From the NCBI RefSeq assembly GCF_009829945.1, contig NZ_SZZT01000002.1, forward strand, positions 88,510 through 152,509: a stretch of 64,000 nucleotides of DNA, given 5' to 3'. The position numbers and the translations under genes are program-made. Shown in pieces: positions 24,834-35,198 of the stretch. The notes beneath the pieces were generated by a model. The model saw nothing but the letters and a program-made list of their open reading frames with translations. It was not told the origin of the DNA and made no database searches. Position 1 is the stretch's first letter. Each line of letters opens with the position of its first letter. This DNA comes from Pantoea sp. SoEX. Its GTDB lineage: Bacteria; Pseudomonadota; Gammaproteobacteria; Enterobacterales; Enterobacteriaceae.

Positions 24834-24886
24834 TTATTATTTAATTTATAATATTTTTATATTAAATATTATAAATTAAATAATAA
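24834..24886. repeat. 23-bp perfect inverted repeat
   Basis: The left arm 24834-24856 is the exact reverse complement of 24864-24886, with a 7-base loop. All arm bases are A or T. A perfect arm of this length is not expected by chance even at very high A/T content, by my rough estimate. It lies about 220 bases upstream of nadC and 620 upstream of aceE, so it is not in a normal terminator position. Function unknown. Confidence 0.85.
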
Positions 24887-25502
24887 CTATTAATATTTTT
24901 GTTAAAATACTATTTTCAGTATTTTTTGAATTTTATGACTATTATTATGTAAAATAACAACTTTACAATACACAAACATATATTATTGCATAGGTCATAT
25001 TTTATTTAAAAAAAAATAAAGTTCAAATATAATGTCAAAATAAAACAAAAAATTTTATGATAATTATTTAGATTACATATTTAAATTGTTAATTATTATT
25101 ACTTTTTACATTGTGATCAAGTTATATAATATTATATTATTTGTTTGAAATAATTAATAAAAATAGTAATGAGTAAACTTAAATAATATCCATGATATTT
25201 TATATAATTATAGACATATCATTAAAATTATATTTATAAATACATGATACAGGAGATAAATAAGTTGATGATAAATTATTAGGTAAAATAATTCTATGTA
25301 AATTTGTAATATTTAGGTATACTCAACAAGATATCATTATGTGTTGTTGATATATTCAATAAATTTATAAATAATAAAAAAGAAATTATAATTAAATAGT
25401 AATCACAAATACTCCTTATGATAATCACTATTCTTAGTTTTCATTTATTAGATTGCTATTATGTACTATAAAATATATAGTTGAGGAAAAAAGGAAAGTA
25501 CC

Positions 25503-28166
25503 ATGTCAGATGAGTTATATAATGACGTGGATCCGATTGAAACTCGTGAATGGTTACAGGCGATTGAATCGGTTATCCGTGAAGAGGGTATTGATCGGGC
25601 ACAGTACTTAATTAATAAATTATTGATCACTGCCCGCAAAAGCGGTTTACAAATTAACTCAAAATCATTCATTAGCAATTATGTTAATTCTATTGCTGTT
25701 GAAGAAGAACCAGATTATCCAGGTGATATTATTCTAGAACGCCGTATTCGTTCTGCAATTCGCTGGAATGCCATTATATCTGTATTAAGAGCTTCAAACA
25801 AGAATTTGGAATTAGGCGGTCATCTTTCATCCTTTCAGTCTTCTGCCACCATTTATGAGGTTTGTTTTAATCATTTTTTTCGAGCACCAAACAGTAATGA
25901 TGGAGGCGATTTGGTATATTTTCAAGGACATATATCACCAGGAATATATTCGAGAGCCTTTTTAGAAGGTCGGTTGACTGAAGAACAAATGAATAACTTC
26001 CGTCAAGAAGTATGTGGACATGGTCTATCTTCCTATCCTCACCCTAAATTAATGCCGGATTTTTGGCAATTTCCAACTGTTTCTATGGGCTTAGGTCCAC
26101 TATCAGCAATTTATCAAGCTAAATTTTTAAAATATCTTTTGCATCGTGGTTTAAAAGACACATCATTACAAACTGTTTATGCTTTTCTTGGTGATGGCGA
26201 AATGGATGAACCAGAATCAAAAGGTGCAATAACTATTGCAACTCGTGAAAAATTAGATAATTTAATTTTCATTATTAATTGTAACTTGCAACGCCTAGAT
26301 GGACCAGTTATTGGAAATGGAAAAATTATTAATGAACTTGAAGGTATTTTTGTTGGTGCAGGATGGGAAGTAATAAAGGTAATTTGGGGTGGTCTTTGGG
26401 ATAAGTTATTAAATAAAGATAAAAGTGGAAAATTAATACAATTGATGAATGAGACTGTTGATGGTGATTATCAGACGTTTAAATCACGTGATGGAGCGTA
26501 TGTAAGAAAATATTTTTTTGGTAAATATGCAGAAACTTTTGATTTAGTTAAAGATATGTCTGATGATGAAATATGGTTATTAAACCGTGGAGGGCACGAT
26601 CCTAAAAAAATATATGCTGCGTTAAAAAGAGCTCAAAATATAAAAAATAAACCAGTATTGATTTTAGCTCATACAATCAAAGGTTATGGTATGGGAGAAA
26701 TTGCTGAAGGTAAAAACATTGCTCATCAAGTAAAAAAGATGGATATCAATAATCTTCGTTATATTAGAGATAGATTTAATATAGAAATAGAAGATAATAT
26801 AATCGAACAATTACCTTACATTACTTTCAAAAAAAATTCAGATGAATATAATTATTTACACAATCAAAGAAAAAAATTAGGTGGTTATTTACCAATACGT
26901 AAATCTAATTTTACAGAAACTCTAAATATTCCAAAATTAGAGGAATTTAAAGCACTTCTACAAGAACAAAATAAAGAAATTTCAACTACTATAGCTTTTG
27001 TACGTGTTTTAAACATAATGTTAAGAAACAATTCAATTAAGGATAGATTAGTTCCAATTCTTGCTGATGAAGCTCGCACATTTGGGATGGAAGGATTATT
27101 TCGACAAATCGGCATTTATAATCCAAATGGTCAGAAATATACACCTCAAGATCATGCTCAGGTTGCCTACTATAAGGAAGATAAAAAAGGTCAAATATTA
27201 CAAGAAGGAATTAATGAATTAGGTGCAGGTTCGTCTTGGCTTGCAGCTGCCACATCATATAGTACAAATAATTTACCTATGATACCATTTTATATTTATT
27301 ATTCAATATTTGGTTTTCAGAGAATTGGTGATTTAATGTGGTTAGCAGGAGATCAACAAGCAAGAGGATTTTTAATAGGAGGTACTTCTGGCAGAACTAC
27401 TCTTAATGGTGAAGGACTACAGCATGAAGATGGTCATAGTCATATTCATTCATTAACTATACCAAACTGTATATCTTATGACCCAGCATATGCTTACGAA
27501 CTAGCTATTATTATGCATGATGGTTTAGTTCGCATGTATGGAAAATCTCAAGAAAATATTTATTATTATATTACTACTCTAAATGAAAATTACCATATGC
27601 CAGCTATGCCTAAAGGAGTAGAAAAAGGTATATGTAGAGGTATTTATAAATTAGAAACAATAGGAGAAGGAAAAACAAAAATTCAGTTATTAGGTTCAGG
27701 GTCTATATTAAGACATGTTCGTAAAGCTGCTGAAATATTAGATGATTTTTATAAAATTAGGTCTGATGTGTATAGTGTTACATCTTTTACTGAATTAGCT
27801 CGAGATGGTCAAGATTGTGAACGATGGAATATGTTACATCCAAATGAAAAAGTTCGTATACCTTATATTGCTCAAGTACTTCAGAATATACCTACTATTG
27901 CTTCAACAGATTATATAAAGTTATTTGCTGAACAGGTGAGTAATTATATTCCTACAATTAATTATAGAGTGTTAGGAACTGATGGTTTTGGCCGTTCTGA
28001 TAGTCGTAAAAATTTACGCCATCATTTTGAAATTGATACCTCTTATATTGTAGTTGCAGCTTTAGCTGAATTATCTAAATGTGGTAAAATAAATAGAAAT
28101 CTAGTAGTAGAAGCTATTAAAAAATTTAAAATTAATGCTGATAAAATTAATCCACGTTTAGCTTAA
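25503..28166 (+). CDS. aceE: Pyruvate dehydrogenase E1 component
   Basis: The 887 residues equal E. coli AceE, the homodimeric thiamine-diphosphate subunit that decarboxylates pyruvate. FQGHISPGIYSRAFLEGRL near residue 140 and the ThDP motif GDGEMDEPES near 230 followed by NCNLQRLDGPV near 258 are conserved; LADEARTFGMEGLF near 520 and TTLNGEGLQHEDGHSH near 635 form the rest of the active site. An AAAGGAAAG site precedes the ATG. It is first of aceE-aceF-lpd. The repressor gene pdhR is missing upstream, so pyruvate-responsive control is probably lost. Acetyl-CoA from this complex feeds AccA, FabZ and LeuA. Confidence 0.98.
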   Translation: MSDELYNDVDPIETREWLQAIESVIREEGIDRAQYLINKLLITARKSGLQINSKSFISNYVNSIAVEEEPDYPGDIILERRIRSAIRWNAIISVLRASNKNLELGGHLSSFQSSATIYEVCFNHFFRAPNSNDGGDLVYFQGHISPGIYSRAFLEGRLTEEQMNNFRQEVCGHGLSSYPHPKLMPDFWQFPTVSMGLGPLSAIYQAKFLKYLLHRGLKDTSLQTVYAFLGDGEMDEPESKGAITIATREKLDNLIFIINCNLQRLDGPVIGNGKIINELEGIFVGAGWEVIKVIWGGLWDKLLNKDKSGKLIQLMNETVDGDYQTFKSRDGAYVRKYFFGKYAETFDLVKDMSDDEIWLLNRGGHDPKKIYAALKRAQNIKNKPVLILAHTIKGYGMGEIAEGKNIAHQVKKMDINNLRYIRDRFNIEIEDNIIEQLPYITFKKNSDEYNYLHNQRKKLGGYLPIRKSNFTETLNIPKLEEFKALLQEQNKEISTTIAFVRVLNIMLRNNSIKDRLVPILADEARTFGMEGLFRQIGIYNPNGQKYTPQDHAQVAYYKEDKKGQILQEGINELGAGSSWLAAATSYSTNNLPMIPFYIYYSIFGFQRIGDLMWLAGDQQARGFLIGGTSGRTTLNGEGLQHEDGHSHIHSLTIPNCISYDPAYAYELAIIMHDGLVRMYGKSQENIYYYITTLNENYHMPAMPKGVEKGICRGIYKLETIGEGKTKIQLLGSGSILRHVRKAAEILDDFYKIRSDVYSVTSFTELARDGQDCERWNMLHPNEKVRIPYIAQVLQNIPTIASTDYIKLFAEQVSNYIPTINYRVLGTDGFGRSDSRKNLRHHFEIDTSYIVVAALAELSKCGKINRNLVVEAIKKFKINADKINPRLA

Positions 28167-28183
28167 TAAGAGGTAGTATATTT

Positions 28184-29443
28184 ATGAATGTCACAATAGA
28201 AATTCCTGATATTGGGCAAGGAGAACTAGAAGTTACTGAAATCTTAGTAAAAATCGGTGATTTAGTAAAAATAGATCAATCTTTGATTACTGTAGAGGGT
28301 AATAAAACTTCAATAGAAATACCTTCTCCATATAGTGGTGTAGTAGAAAGCATTATAATTATGCTTGGTGATAAAGTAAAAACTGGTTCTTCAATTATGG
28401 TATTAAAAACAATTAACGAACTTAGTAATTCAGTTTCTAATGAAATAAGTTTAAAATGTAATAGTAATATTTTAAATGAAAACATAGATAATATAGATCG
28501 TATTGATAATGAAATATATGTTCATGCAAGTCCTGTAATTCGTAGGTTAGCATATAAGTTTGGTATTGATTTATCTAAAATTAAAGGTAAGGGTAGAAAA
28601 AACCGTATTTTAAAAGAATGTATTTATAATTATATAAAACAGACAGTTAATTTTTTTGAATCTTCATCTAAAGAGAAGAAAAATAATTCTACTGAATATA
28701 AAATTCATTATTCTAATAAAAATATTAGTAATATCAATCAGAGTAGTTTTGAAGAAATTCCACTAAGTTCAATTCAAAAAGTTTCTGGTGCTAATTTAAG
28801 TAGTAATTGGGTAACAATTCCACATGTTACACATTTTGACAAAATTGATATTACTAATCTAGAAGAATTTCGTAATAAACAAAATATAGAAATAAAGAAA
28901 AAGGACGCAAATATAAAGATTAATCTATTAGCATTTATTATGAAAGCTGTTCATTTTGCTCTTATCCAAATACCAAAATTTAATAGTTCGTTATCTGTAG
29001 ATTTACAAAAAATAATATTAAAAAAATATATTAATATCGGCATAGCAGTAGATACTCCAAAGGGATTATTAGTTCCAGTATTTAAAAATATTGAAGAAAA
29101 AACTATACTACAGTTATCAAAAGAATTGATTGATATTTCGCAAGAAGCAATCAAGGGAAGATTAAATGTTGAAAAAATGCAAAATGGAACTTTTACTATT
29201 TCTAGTTTAGGAAGTATTGGCACATGTTTTTTTACACCCATTATAAATGCTCCAGAAGTTGCTATTTTAGGAATTTCAAAATTTTCTATAGAACCAGTTT
29301 GGAATGGTGAAAAATTTTTACCTCGTCTAATGTTACCTATTTCACTTTCCTTTGACCATCGAGTAATTGATGGTGCAGATGGTGCACGTTTCCTAAATAT
29401 AATTACTAATATATTATCAGATATTAGAATATTGATGATTTAA
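28184..29443 (+). CDS. aceF: Pyruvate dehydrogenase E2 (dihydrolipoyl acetyltransferase), one lipoyl domain
   Basis: The 419-residue protein is about 210 residues shorter than E. coli AceF (630) because it has one lipoyl domain instead of three. The domain covers roughly residues 1-75, with the lipoylated lysine at K41 in VEGNKTSIEIPSP. A peripheral-subunit-binding domain (VHASPVIRRLAYKFGIDLSKI) is near 110-150, followed by a linker and the catalytic domain ending with SFDHRVIDGADG, whose histidine is near residue 392. It follows aceE by 17 bases with an AAGAGG site. It forms the complex core with AceE and Lpd. Confidence 0.97.
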   Translation: MNVTIEIPDIGQGELEVTEILVKIGDLVKIDQSLITVEGNKTSIEIPSPYSGVVESIIIMLGDKVKTGSSIMVLKTINELSNSVSNEISLKCNSNILNENIDNIDRIDNEIYVHASPVIRRLAYKFGIDLSKIKGKGRKNRILKECIYNYIKQTVNFFESSSKEKKNNSTEYKIHYSNKNISNINQSSFEEIPLSSIQKVSGANLSSNWVTIPHVTHFDKIDITNLEEFRNKQNIEIKKKDANIKINLLAFIMKAVHFALIQIPKFNSSLSVDLQKIILKKYINIGIAVDTPKGLLVPVFKNIEEKTILQLSKELIDISQEAIKGRLNVEKMQNGTFTISSLGSIGTCFFTPIINAPEVAILGISKFSIEPVWNGEKFLPRLMLPISLSFDHRVIDGADGARFLNIITNILSDIRILMI

Positions 29444-29476
29444 GAAATAAAATCAATTATATAAAAAGAGGTTGAA

Positions 29477-30889
29477 ATGCATATTGATATTAAAACACAA
29501 GTAGTAGTAATAGGAGGAGGACCTGCAGGATATTCAGCTGCTTTCCGTTGTAGTGATTTAGGATTAGAAACGGTTATAGTAGAATGTCATAATAATCTAG
29601 GTGGGGTATGTTTAAATGTAGGGTGTATTCCATCTAAAGCTTTATTGCATATTGCAAAAATAATTAGAGAAATGAAATCTTTAAGCAATAAAGGTGTAAA
29701 TTTTAAAGATTTATCTATCGATATAAATCAAATAAGATCTTGGAAATCACAAGTTATTGATAATTTTAGTAATAGTCTATTACGAATGGCAAAAATTCGT
29801 AAAACTAATATCATTCAGGGATTAGGAAAATTTATTGATTCTAATAATTTATTAGTAAATTATAAAGGTAACAATACAGTAATTCAGTTTGACAATGCAA
29901 TAATTGCTACTGGTTCTAGTTCAATTCAATCAACATTAATCCCACATGAGGATGCTAGAATATGGAATTCAACTGATGCTCTTAAGTTAACATGCATACC
30001 TAAAAATTTATTAATAATAGGTGGTGGCATAATAGGTTTAGAAATGGCTACAATTTATGAGTCATTGGGATCAGAAATTTCAATAATAGAAATGTATGAT
30101 CAAATAATACCAGCTGCTGATGAAGACATTATTAAAACTTTTATGAGAAGTGTTGGTAATAAATTTAATATAATGTTAAAAACAAAAATCCATTCAATAA
30201 AATTAGAAAGTGACGGTATTTATGTTTCTATTTTAGATAAAGATAATAATAATATAGTGAATCATTATGATTCAGTATTAGTTGCTATTGGTCGCATGCC
30301 AAATAGTCAAAATTTAAATGCTGAAAAAGCAGGAGTAAAAATCAATAACGGTTATATTAATGTTGATAAACAGATGCGCACAAATATTCCAAACATTTAT
30401 GCAGTTGGTGATGTAGTTGGTCAACCTATGCTAGCTCATAAAGGTATGCATGAAGGTCGTATTGCAGCAGAAGTAATTTCTGGTTTAAAACATTATTTTG
30501 ATCCACAAGTAATTCCTTCTATTGCCTATACTGAACCAGAAGTAGCATGGGTAGGCATAACAGAAAAAATAGCAAAAGAACAAGGCATTAAATATGAAAC
30601 ATCTATTTTTCCTTGGACAGCATCTGGTAGAGCTATTGTTTCTCAATGTGAGAATGGTGTTACCAAATTAATATTTGATAAAAAAACCAATCGTATTATT
30701 GGTGGCGCTATAGTCGGCAATAACGGTGGTGAGTTATTAGGAGAAATAGGTTTAGCAATTGAGATGGGTTGTGATGCACAAGATATAGCATTAACTATTC
30801 ATGCACATCCTACTCTATATGAATCTATAGGATTAGCATCGGAAATTTTTGAAGGTACTATTACTGATTTAATAAATACAAAAAAATAG
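29477..30889 (+). CDS. lpd: Dihydrolipoamide dehydrogenase (E3)
   Basis: The 470-residue flavoprotein (E. coli 474) reoxidises the lipoyl groups of PDH and, where present, 2-oxoglutarate dehydrogenase. VVIGGGPAGYSAAF near residue 10 binds FAD, GGVCLNVGCIPSKALLH near 42 carries the redox cysteine pair, the NAD-binding IGGGIIGLEMATIYESLG is near 180, and the C-terminal HAHPTLYESIG motif near 445 has the catalytic His-Glu pair. It has an AGAGG site 6 bases before ATG and is last of the PDH operon. acnB, speDE and others that lie between lpd and hpt in E. coli are absent from the 220 bases downstream. Confidence 0.98.
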   Translation: MHIDIKTQVVVIGGGPAGYSAAFRCSDLGLETVIVECHNNLGGVCLNVGCIPSKALLHIAKIIREMKSLSNKGVNFKDLSIDINQIRSWKSQVIDNFSNSLLRMAKIRKTNIIQGLGKFIDSNNLLVNYKGNNTVIQFDNAIIATGSSSIQSTLIPHEDARIWNSTDALKLTCIPKNLLIIGGGIIGLEMATIYESLGSEISIIEMYDQIIPAADEDIIKTFMRSVGNKFNIMLKTKIHSIKLESDGIYVSILDKDNNNIVNHYDSVLVAIGRMPNSQNLNAEKAGVKINNGYINVDKQMRTNIPNIYAVGDVVGQPMLAHKGMHEGRIAAEVISGLKHYFDPQVIPSIAYTEPEVAWVGITEKIAKEQGIKYETSIFPWTASGRAIVSQCENGVTKLIFDKKTNRIIGGAIVGNNGGELLGEIGLAIEMGCDAQDIALTIHAHPTLYESIGLASEIFEGTITDLINTKK

Positions 30890-31109
30890 GTTAATGAGGT
30901 ATTATACATATTTAAAATAATATTAATAAACAATATTTTTTAATATCTTTTTTATTAGCAACATAATTTTATTAAATATAAATGATTTTATCACTCAATA
31001 TATAAACTTTTATGTAACTTAAGTTAACGGTTAAATATTAGAAAAATAATGGCAATGACTCAATATGATGTAATTAAATATACTGATTAGGCTAAACAAA
31101 CAACATATT

Positions 31110-31643
31110 ATGAAACATATTATTGAAGTGATGATTCCAGAGCATGCAATTGCTATGCGCATAATTGAATTAGGTAATGATATTAATAATTATTATAATA
31201 ATAGAAATACTAATATAGTAATTGTAGGGTTACTTCGTGGTTCATTTATGTTTATGGCAGATTTATGTCGTGCAATAAAGATACCTCATAGAATTGATTT
31301 TATTACTGCTTCCAGCTATTATGGTAGCATGTCTAGGTCTGATAATGTAAAAATTTTAAAAGATCTTGATGAAGATATTAAGGATAAAGATGTCTTGCTG
31401 GTTGAAGATATTATTGATTCTGGAAATACGTTAAAAAGTGTATATAATATATTAAAATCACGTCAGCCAAGATCATTAATTATTTGTGCATTATTAGATA
31501 AACTTAAACAAAGAAAAATAAAGATTAAGATTGAATATGTTGGATTTGTAATACCAGATGAATTTGTAGTTGGATTTGGAATAGATTATAAACAAAAATA
31601 TCGAAATTTGCCTTATATTGGCAAAGTTATAAGAGTTAAATAA
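31110..31643 (+). CDS. hpt: Hypoxanthine phosphoribosyltransferase
   Basis: The 177-residue enzyme salvages hypoxanthine (and guanine) with [20 protein letters not shown] near residue 42, the PRPP-binding [11 protein letters not shown] near 100 and the C-terminal [11 protein letters not shown] near 152 are the family motifs; length matches E. coli (178). It stands alone on the plus strand and is convergent with panC. A short 6-bp stem followed by T residues lies just after the stop but is too weak to call as a terminator. Confidence 0.96.
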   Translation: MKHIIEVMIPEHAIAMRIIELGNDINNYYNNRNTNIVIVGLLRGSFMFMADLCRAIKIPHRIDFITASSYYGSMSRSDNVKILKDLDEDIKDKDVLLVEDIIDSGNTLKSVYNILKSRQPRSLIICALLDKLKQRKIKIKIEYVGFVIPDEFVVGFGIDYKQKYRNLPYIGKVIRVK

Positions 31644-31701
31644 ATATAATACATACATAATAAAAAAATATTATTGTTTTTAGTAAAATAAAACATGTCA
31701 T

Positions 31702-32550
31702 TTATAAGATCACTTTTTTATAATCAATTAGTCTGGTATTTCCAATTTTTACTGCTACGATAATAGCTGCATTTTTACTTGTTGGTGTTAATTTTTTTAA
31801 ATTAATTTCATCACAAATGGTTAAACCATCTGGTATTAAGCCTTTTTCAAATAACATTTTTTTGGATGCTATAATTATTTGCCTAATATTAGTTTTATTA
31901 ATAATTAATTGATTAGCCATATAATCCATTACTTTATTTAAATAAGATGCTAACTTAATTTCTTGTTTATTTAAGTGATTATTTCGAGAACTTAATGCTA
32001 AACCATCTTTATTACGTACTGTCGGAACACCAATAATAATAGTATCAAAATTCATATCACTGACCATTTTACGTATAATTACTAGTTGTTGAAAATCTTT
32101 TTCACCAAAATATGCAAAGTTAGGTTTTATTAAATTAAACAGCTTGCTAATTATAGTTGTTACTCCTTGAAAATAAGAAGGACGTCGTATACCTTCTAGA
32201 ATAGAAGATAATATTGGTACTTTTACAATAGTTTGATTTTTATATCCATGTGGATACATTTGAGATATTTCTGGAATAAAAACCATATCTACCATAGAGT
32301 TTTGCAGTTTTATATAATCTTCTTTTAAGGTACGAGGATAAATTAATAAATCATTAATATCATCAAATTGAATGGGATTTATAAATATAGATACTATAAC
32401 TATTTCGCTTTTTCTACGTGCTTCACTAATTAATTTTAGGTGTCCATCATGTATATTGCCCATAGTAGGTATTAATGAAATAATTTTATTTTCTTTATGC
32501 CATTTTTTTATATTATAATTTAGTATAGGTAATTCTTTTATAATCAACAC
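31702..32550 (-). CDS. panC: Pantothenate synthetase
   Basis: The 282-residue ligase (E. coli 283) joins pantoate and beta-alanine with ATP. PTMGNIHDGHLKLI near residue 28 is the HIGH-type ATP loop, GEKDFQQLVIIRKMVSD near 148 and DGLALSSRNNHL near 182 complete the active site. The start codon is GTG at 32548-32550 and gives the family N-terminus LIIKELP. It follows panB by 26 bases. panD, which makes beta-alanine and lies beside panC in E. coli, is not between hpt and panC here. Confidence 0.97.
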   Translation of the reverse strand: MLIIKELPILNYNIKKWHKENKIISLIPTMGNIHDGHLKLISEARRKSEIVIVSIFINPIQFDDINDLLIYPRTLKEDYIKLQNSMVDMVFIPEISQMYPHGYKNQTIVKVPILSSILEGIRRPSYFQGVTTIISKLFNLIKPNFAYFGEKDFQQLVIIRKMVSDMNFDTIIIGVPTVRNKDGLALSSRNNHLNKQEIKLASYLNKVMDYMANQLIINKTNIRQIIIASKKMLFEKGLIPDGLTICDEINLKKLTPTSKNAAIIVAVKIGNTRLIDYKKVIL

Positions 32551-32576
32551 GATATAATTTCCATTTAATCTTAAAA

Positions 32577-33362
32577 TTAATATTCGGAATCAGGATAAAT
32601 TCCAGATTCTACTTCAGAAATATATTGACGCACTGCTGAACGTATATTTCCTGTTTCAGATAAAAAATTTTTAGCAAATTTTGGAATATAACCATCAGTA
32701 ATACCCAAAATATCATGCATGACTAATATCTGCCCATCTGTATAATTACCAGCTCCAATACCTATTACGGGTATATTTAATGTATCAGTAATAACTTTAG
32801 CTAATTTACTCGGGACATATTCCAAAACTAATAATTTTGCTCCTGCAGATTCAATTGCTTTTGCATTTTTTAATAAAAGATTTGCATGTTTTTCATTTGA
32901 ACCCTGTAATTTATATCCACTTAATATATTTACTGATTGAGGCGTCAAACCTATATGGCCACAAACTGGTACAGAACGTTCAGAAAGCATACTTATTGTT
33001 TCAATAACCCATGGATTACTTTCTAATTTGACTACGTTAGCTCCAATACGCATTAACTTAGCTGCATTCTTAAAAGACATCTTAGGAGTAGAATAAGTCA
33101 TAAAGGGTAAATCAGATATTATTAATGCATTTGGTGCTCCACGATATACAGCAGCAGTATGGTATGCAATATCATCTATGGTTACAGGAAGAGTTGAATT
33201 ATGACCTTGAATAGTCATACCAAGAGAATCACCTACTAATAAAACTTTAATACCTTCATTGAAAAATAACTTAGCAAAAGTAAAATCATATGCGGTTAAA
33301 GCAGCAAACTTTTTCCCTTTTTTTTTCCATTTTTCTAAATGAGAGATCATAATTGATTGCAT
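32577..33362 (-). CDS. panB: 3-methyl-2-oxobutanoate hydroxymethyltransferase
   Basis: The 261-residue product (E. coli 264) makes ketopantoate from 2-oxoisovalerate, which the branched-chain pathway in this window supplies. [17 protein letters not shown] near residue 19, [12 protein letters not shown] near 41, [15 protein letters not shown] near 131 and [16 protein letters not shown] near 192 are conserved active-site motifs. It is the first gene of panB-panC on the minus strand. The N-terminal coding region contains a run of nine A residues near 33316-33326. Confidence 0.97.
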   Translation of the reverse strand: MQSIMISHLEKWKKKGKKFAALTAYDFTFAKLFFNEGIKVLLVGDSLGMTIQGHNSTLPVTIDDIAYHTAAVYRGAPNALIISDLPFMTYSTPKMSFKNAAKLMRIGANVVKLESNPWVIETISMLSERSVPVCGHIGLTPQSVNILSGYKLQGSNEKHANLLLKNAKAIESAGAKLLVLEYVPSKLAKVITDTLNIPVIGIGAGNYTDGQILVMHDILGITDGYIPKFAKNFLSETGNIRSAVRQYISEVESGIYPDSEY

Positions 33363-33414
33363 TGTATTCTCAATCTAAAATATTTATTATAAAAATATAA
33401 TTAGGTAATGTAGT

Positions 33415-33903
33415 TTATATATTCAATATTTTAACCGTGCTAATATCTAATTTATCTAAAATATTCTTAATTGATTCACCATTAGGTAATGTAATATTTG
33501 GAGCTATTTGAACTAAAGGTATTAACATAAAAGCACGATTAATCATATCGTAATGCGGTATTGTTAAACAATTACTATTAATCATCAAATTGCCAAACAA
33601 AATTATATCAATATCTATATTACGTGGTCCCCAGTGCAAATTATTATCACGAATTCTACCTTGCATTCTCTCAATGTTTTGTATAAATTTGAGTAATATT
33701 TCTGGTGATAAATTGGTATGCATAGAAACAACAATATTAATAAAATTAGGTTGATTTTTAAAACCATATGGTTGAGTAAGGTAAAATTTAGAAGTAACAA
33801 TTCTTTTTGTTTGTGGAATTTTATCTAATTCAGCTAAAGCAGATTTGATTTGATATATAGGATTATTGATATTACTTCCTAAAGCAAGATAAACTATAGT
33901 CAT
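33415..33903 (-). CDS. folK: 6-hydroxymethyl-7,8-dihydropterin pyrophosphokinase
   Basis: The 162-residue enzyme (E. coli 159) activates the pterin for folate synthesis. [12 protein letters not shown] at the N-terminus, [16 protein letters not shown] near residue 46 and the signature [19 protein letters not shown] near 80 are intact. Its ATG overlaps the pcnB stop by 4 bases (ATGA), the same arrangement as in E. coli, so the two are translated together. Confidence 0.96.
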   Translation of the reverse strand: MTIVYLALGSNINNPIYQIKSALAELDKIPQTKRIVTSKFYLTQPYGFKNQPNFINIVVSMHTNLSPEILLKFIQNIERMQGRIRDNNLHWGPRNIDIDIILFGNLMINSNCLTIPHYDMINRAFMLIPLVQIAPNITLPNGESIKNILDKLDISTVKILNI

Positions 33904-35198
33904 ATATTATTGTTAATTTGTTTTATTATATCATTTCCTAGTGTATTTGAATTAGTGCTAATTTTTTTTATAATGTTGTTTTTTGATGTTTTGTATTGAC
34001 TCCAATTTTTACTAAGTTCTATTAATTCTGGAGTATTTTCTACTGTAGCACGTAATATTAATAAATTATAAGCTACTTTAAATTTAGGATGCAGTAATAA
34101 TTTTTTCGCACGCTTTCCATATATACGTGGCATATACAATTGTAATTTCCAGACATCTTTAATTAAAGATGTTATACGTTTAGGAATAGCCAATACCTGA
34201 CATGCTTCTTCCAAAGTATTGTGTGTTGCAATCGAAAATGCATCATAATATGTTAGATCACTAGAATGTTTTTGTGCTATTATTTCAGCACTTTTTAATT
34301 GTGGATACCAGAACATTGCAGCAAATAAAAATACAGGATTAACGCGTAAATGGTTTTTTATTCTATAATCTGTATTTTTCAATAATTGCACAAGCATACG
34401 TTCTGTTATACTATTTCTATTCTTTGTGAAATTGTTTGCTAAAGTTGGAAACAATAACTGAAATAGTTTATACTGGCATAATTTACAATAAGTAAGATAA
34501 CCGTAACCTGTTTGAAATAGTTTAAGAGCTTCTTCAAATAAACGTGAGGGAGGAATATTTTGTAATAATAGGGCAAGTCTTGGTATTGGTTCTGCTGTTT
34601 CTGGAGCAATGCTCATATTTAATTTTGCAGCAAATCTTGCTACTCGTAACATACGCACAGGATCTTCACGATAACGTGTCTCTGGATCTCCAATTAGCCT
34701 AATGACGCCTTCTCTAAGATCACGAAAACCACCTACATAATCGCGTACACTTAAATCAGCCATACTGTAATATAAACTATTAATAGTAATATCTCTACGG
34801 TAAGCATCATCCTCTATTTTACCAAATATATTATCATTTAGTAACATACCACTTTTGCTAAAGTGAAAATTTTTATAATGGGTTGTATATTGCTTTTCTG
34901 AATTATCTCCTCTAAAAGTAGCAACTTCAATTATTTCTGAACTAAAAATTATATGAGCTAAAATAAATCTACGACCAACTAATCGGCAGTTACGAAATAA
35001 TCTAATCATTTGCTCAGGAGTAGCATTAGTTGTTACATCAAAATCCTTAGGTTGCTTTCCTAATAATAAATCGCGTACTCCACCACCTACTAAATAAGCT
35101 TCATATCCAGCTTTATTTAATCGATAAAGCACTTTAAGAGCATTTTTGCTAATGTTTTTGCGAGATATCATATGTCTTATACGTGGAATCATTATCAT
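33900..35198 (-). CDS. pcnB: Poly(A) polymerase I
   Basis: It adds poly(A) tails to RNA 3' ends, which promotes decay. The nucleotidyltransferase head [26 protein letters not shown] near residues 33-58 carries the catalytic aspartates, and [12 protein letters not shown] near 136 and [19 protein letters not shown] near 170 are family motifs. At 432 residues it lacks part of the N-terminus and the basic C-terminal tail of E. coli PcnB. The start is uncertain: ATG 35198 is the first ATG, but an in-frame ATT 6 bases upstream is better spaced from AAAGG, and E. coli pcnB is reported to start with AUU. An AAGGAGG at 35225-35231 is too far from either. gluQ is missing upstream. Confidence 0.94.
   Translation of the reverse strand: MIMIPRIRHMISRKNISKNALKVLYRLNKAGYEAYLVGGGVRDLLLGKQPKDFDVTTNATPEQMIRLFRNCRLVGRRFILAHIIFSSEIIEVATFRGDNSEKQYTTHYKNFHFSKSGMLLNDNIFGKIEDDAYRRDITINSLYYSMADLSVRDYVGGFRDLREGVIRLIGDPETRYREDPVRMLRVARFAAKLNMSIAPETAEPIPRLALLLQNIPPSRLFEEALKLFQTGYGYLTYCKLCQYKLFQLLFPTLANNFTKNRNSITERMLVQLLKNTDYRIKNHLRVNPVFLFAAMFWYPQLKSAEIIAQKHSSDLTYYDAFSIATHNTLEEACQVLAIPKRITSLIKDVWKLQLYMPRIYGKRAKKLLLHPKFKVAYNLLILRATVENTPELIELSKNWSQYKTSKNNIIKKISTNSNTLGNDIIKQINNNI

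Larger units (their letters stand above)
24616..25502. other. Largest gene-free gap: divergent nadC / aceE region
   Basis: Almost 890 bases without a gene separate nadC from aceE. E. coli has ampD, ampE, aroP and pdhR here; no remnant frame is recognisable. The region contains the adjacent inverted repeats at 24797-24886 and a short palindrome (AAGTGT, 6-base spacer, ACACTT) at about 24688-24705 close to the nadC 5' side. No PdhR operator is seen; only half a site (AATTGGT) occurs near 24735. Confidence 0.7.

Noticed and set aside
31644..31701. Rho-independent terminator between hpt and panC
   Set aside because: The stem is only about 6 A/T pairs; such structures are expected throughout this sequence.
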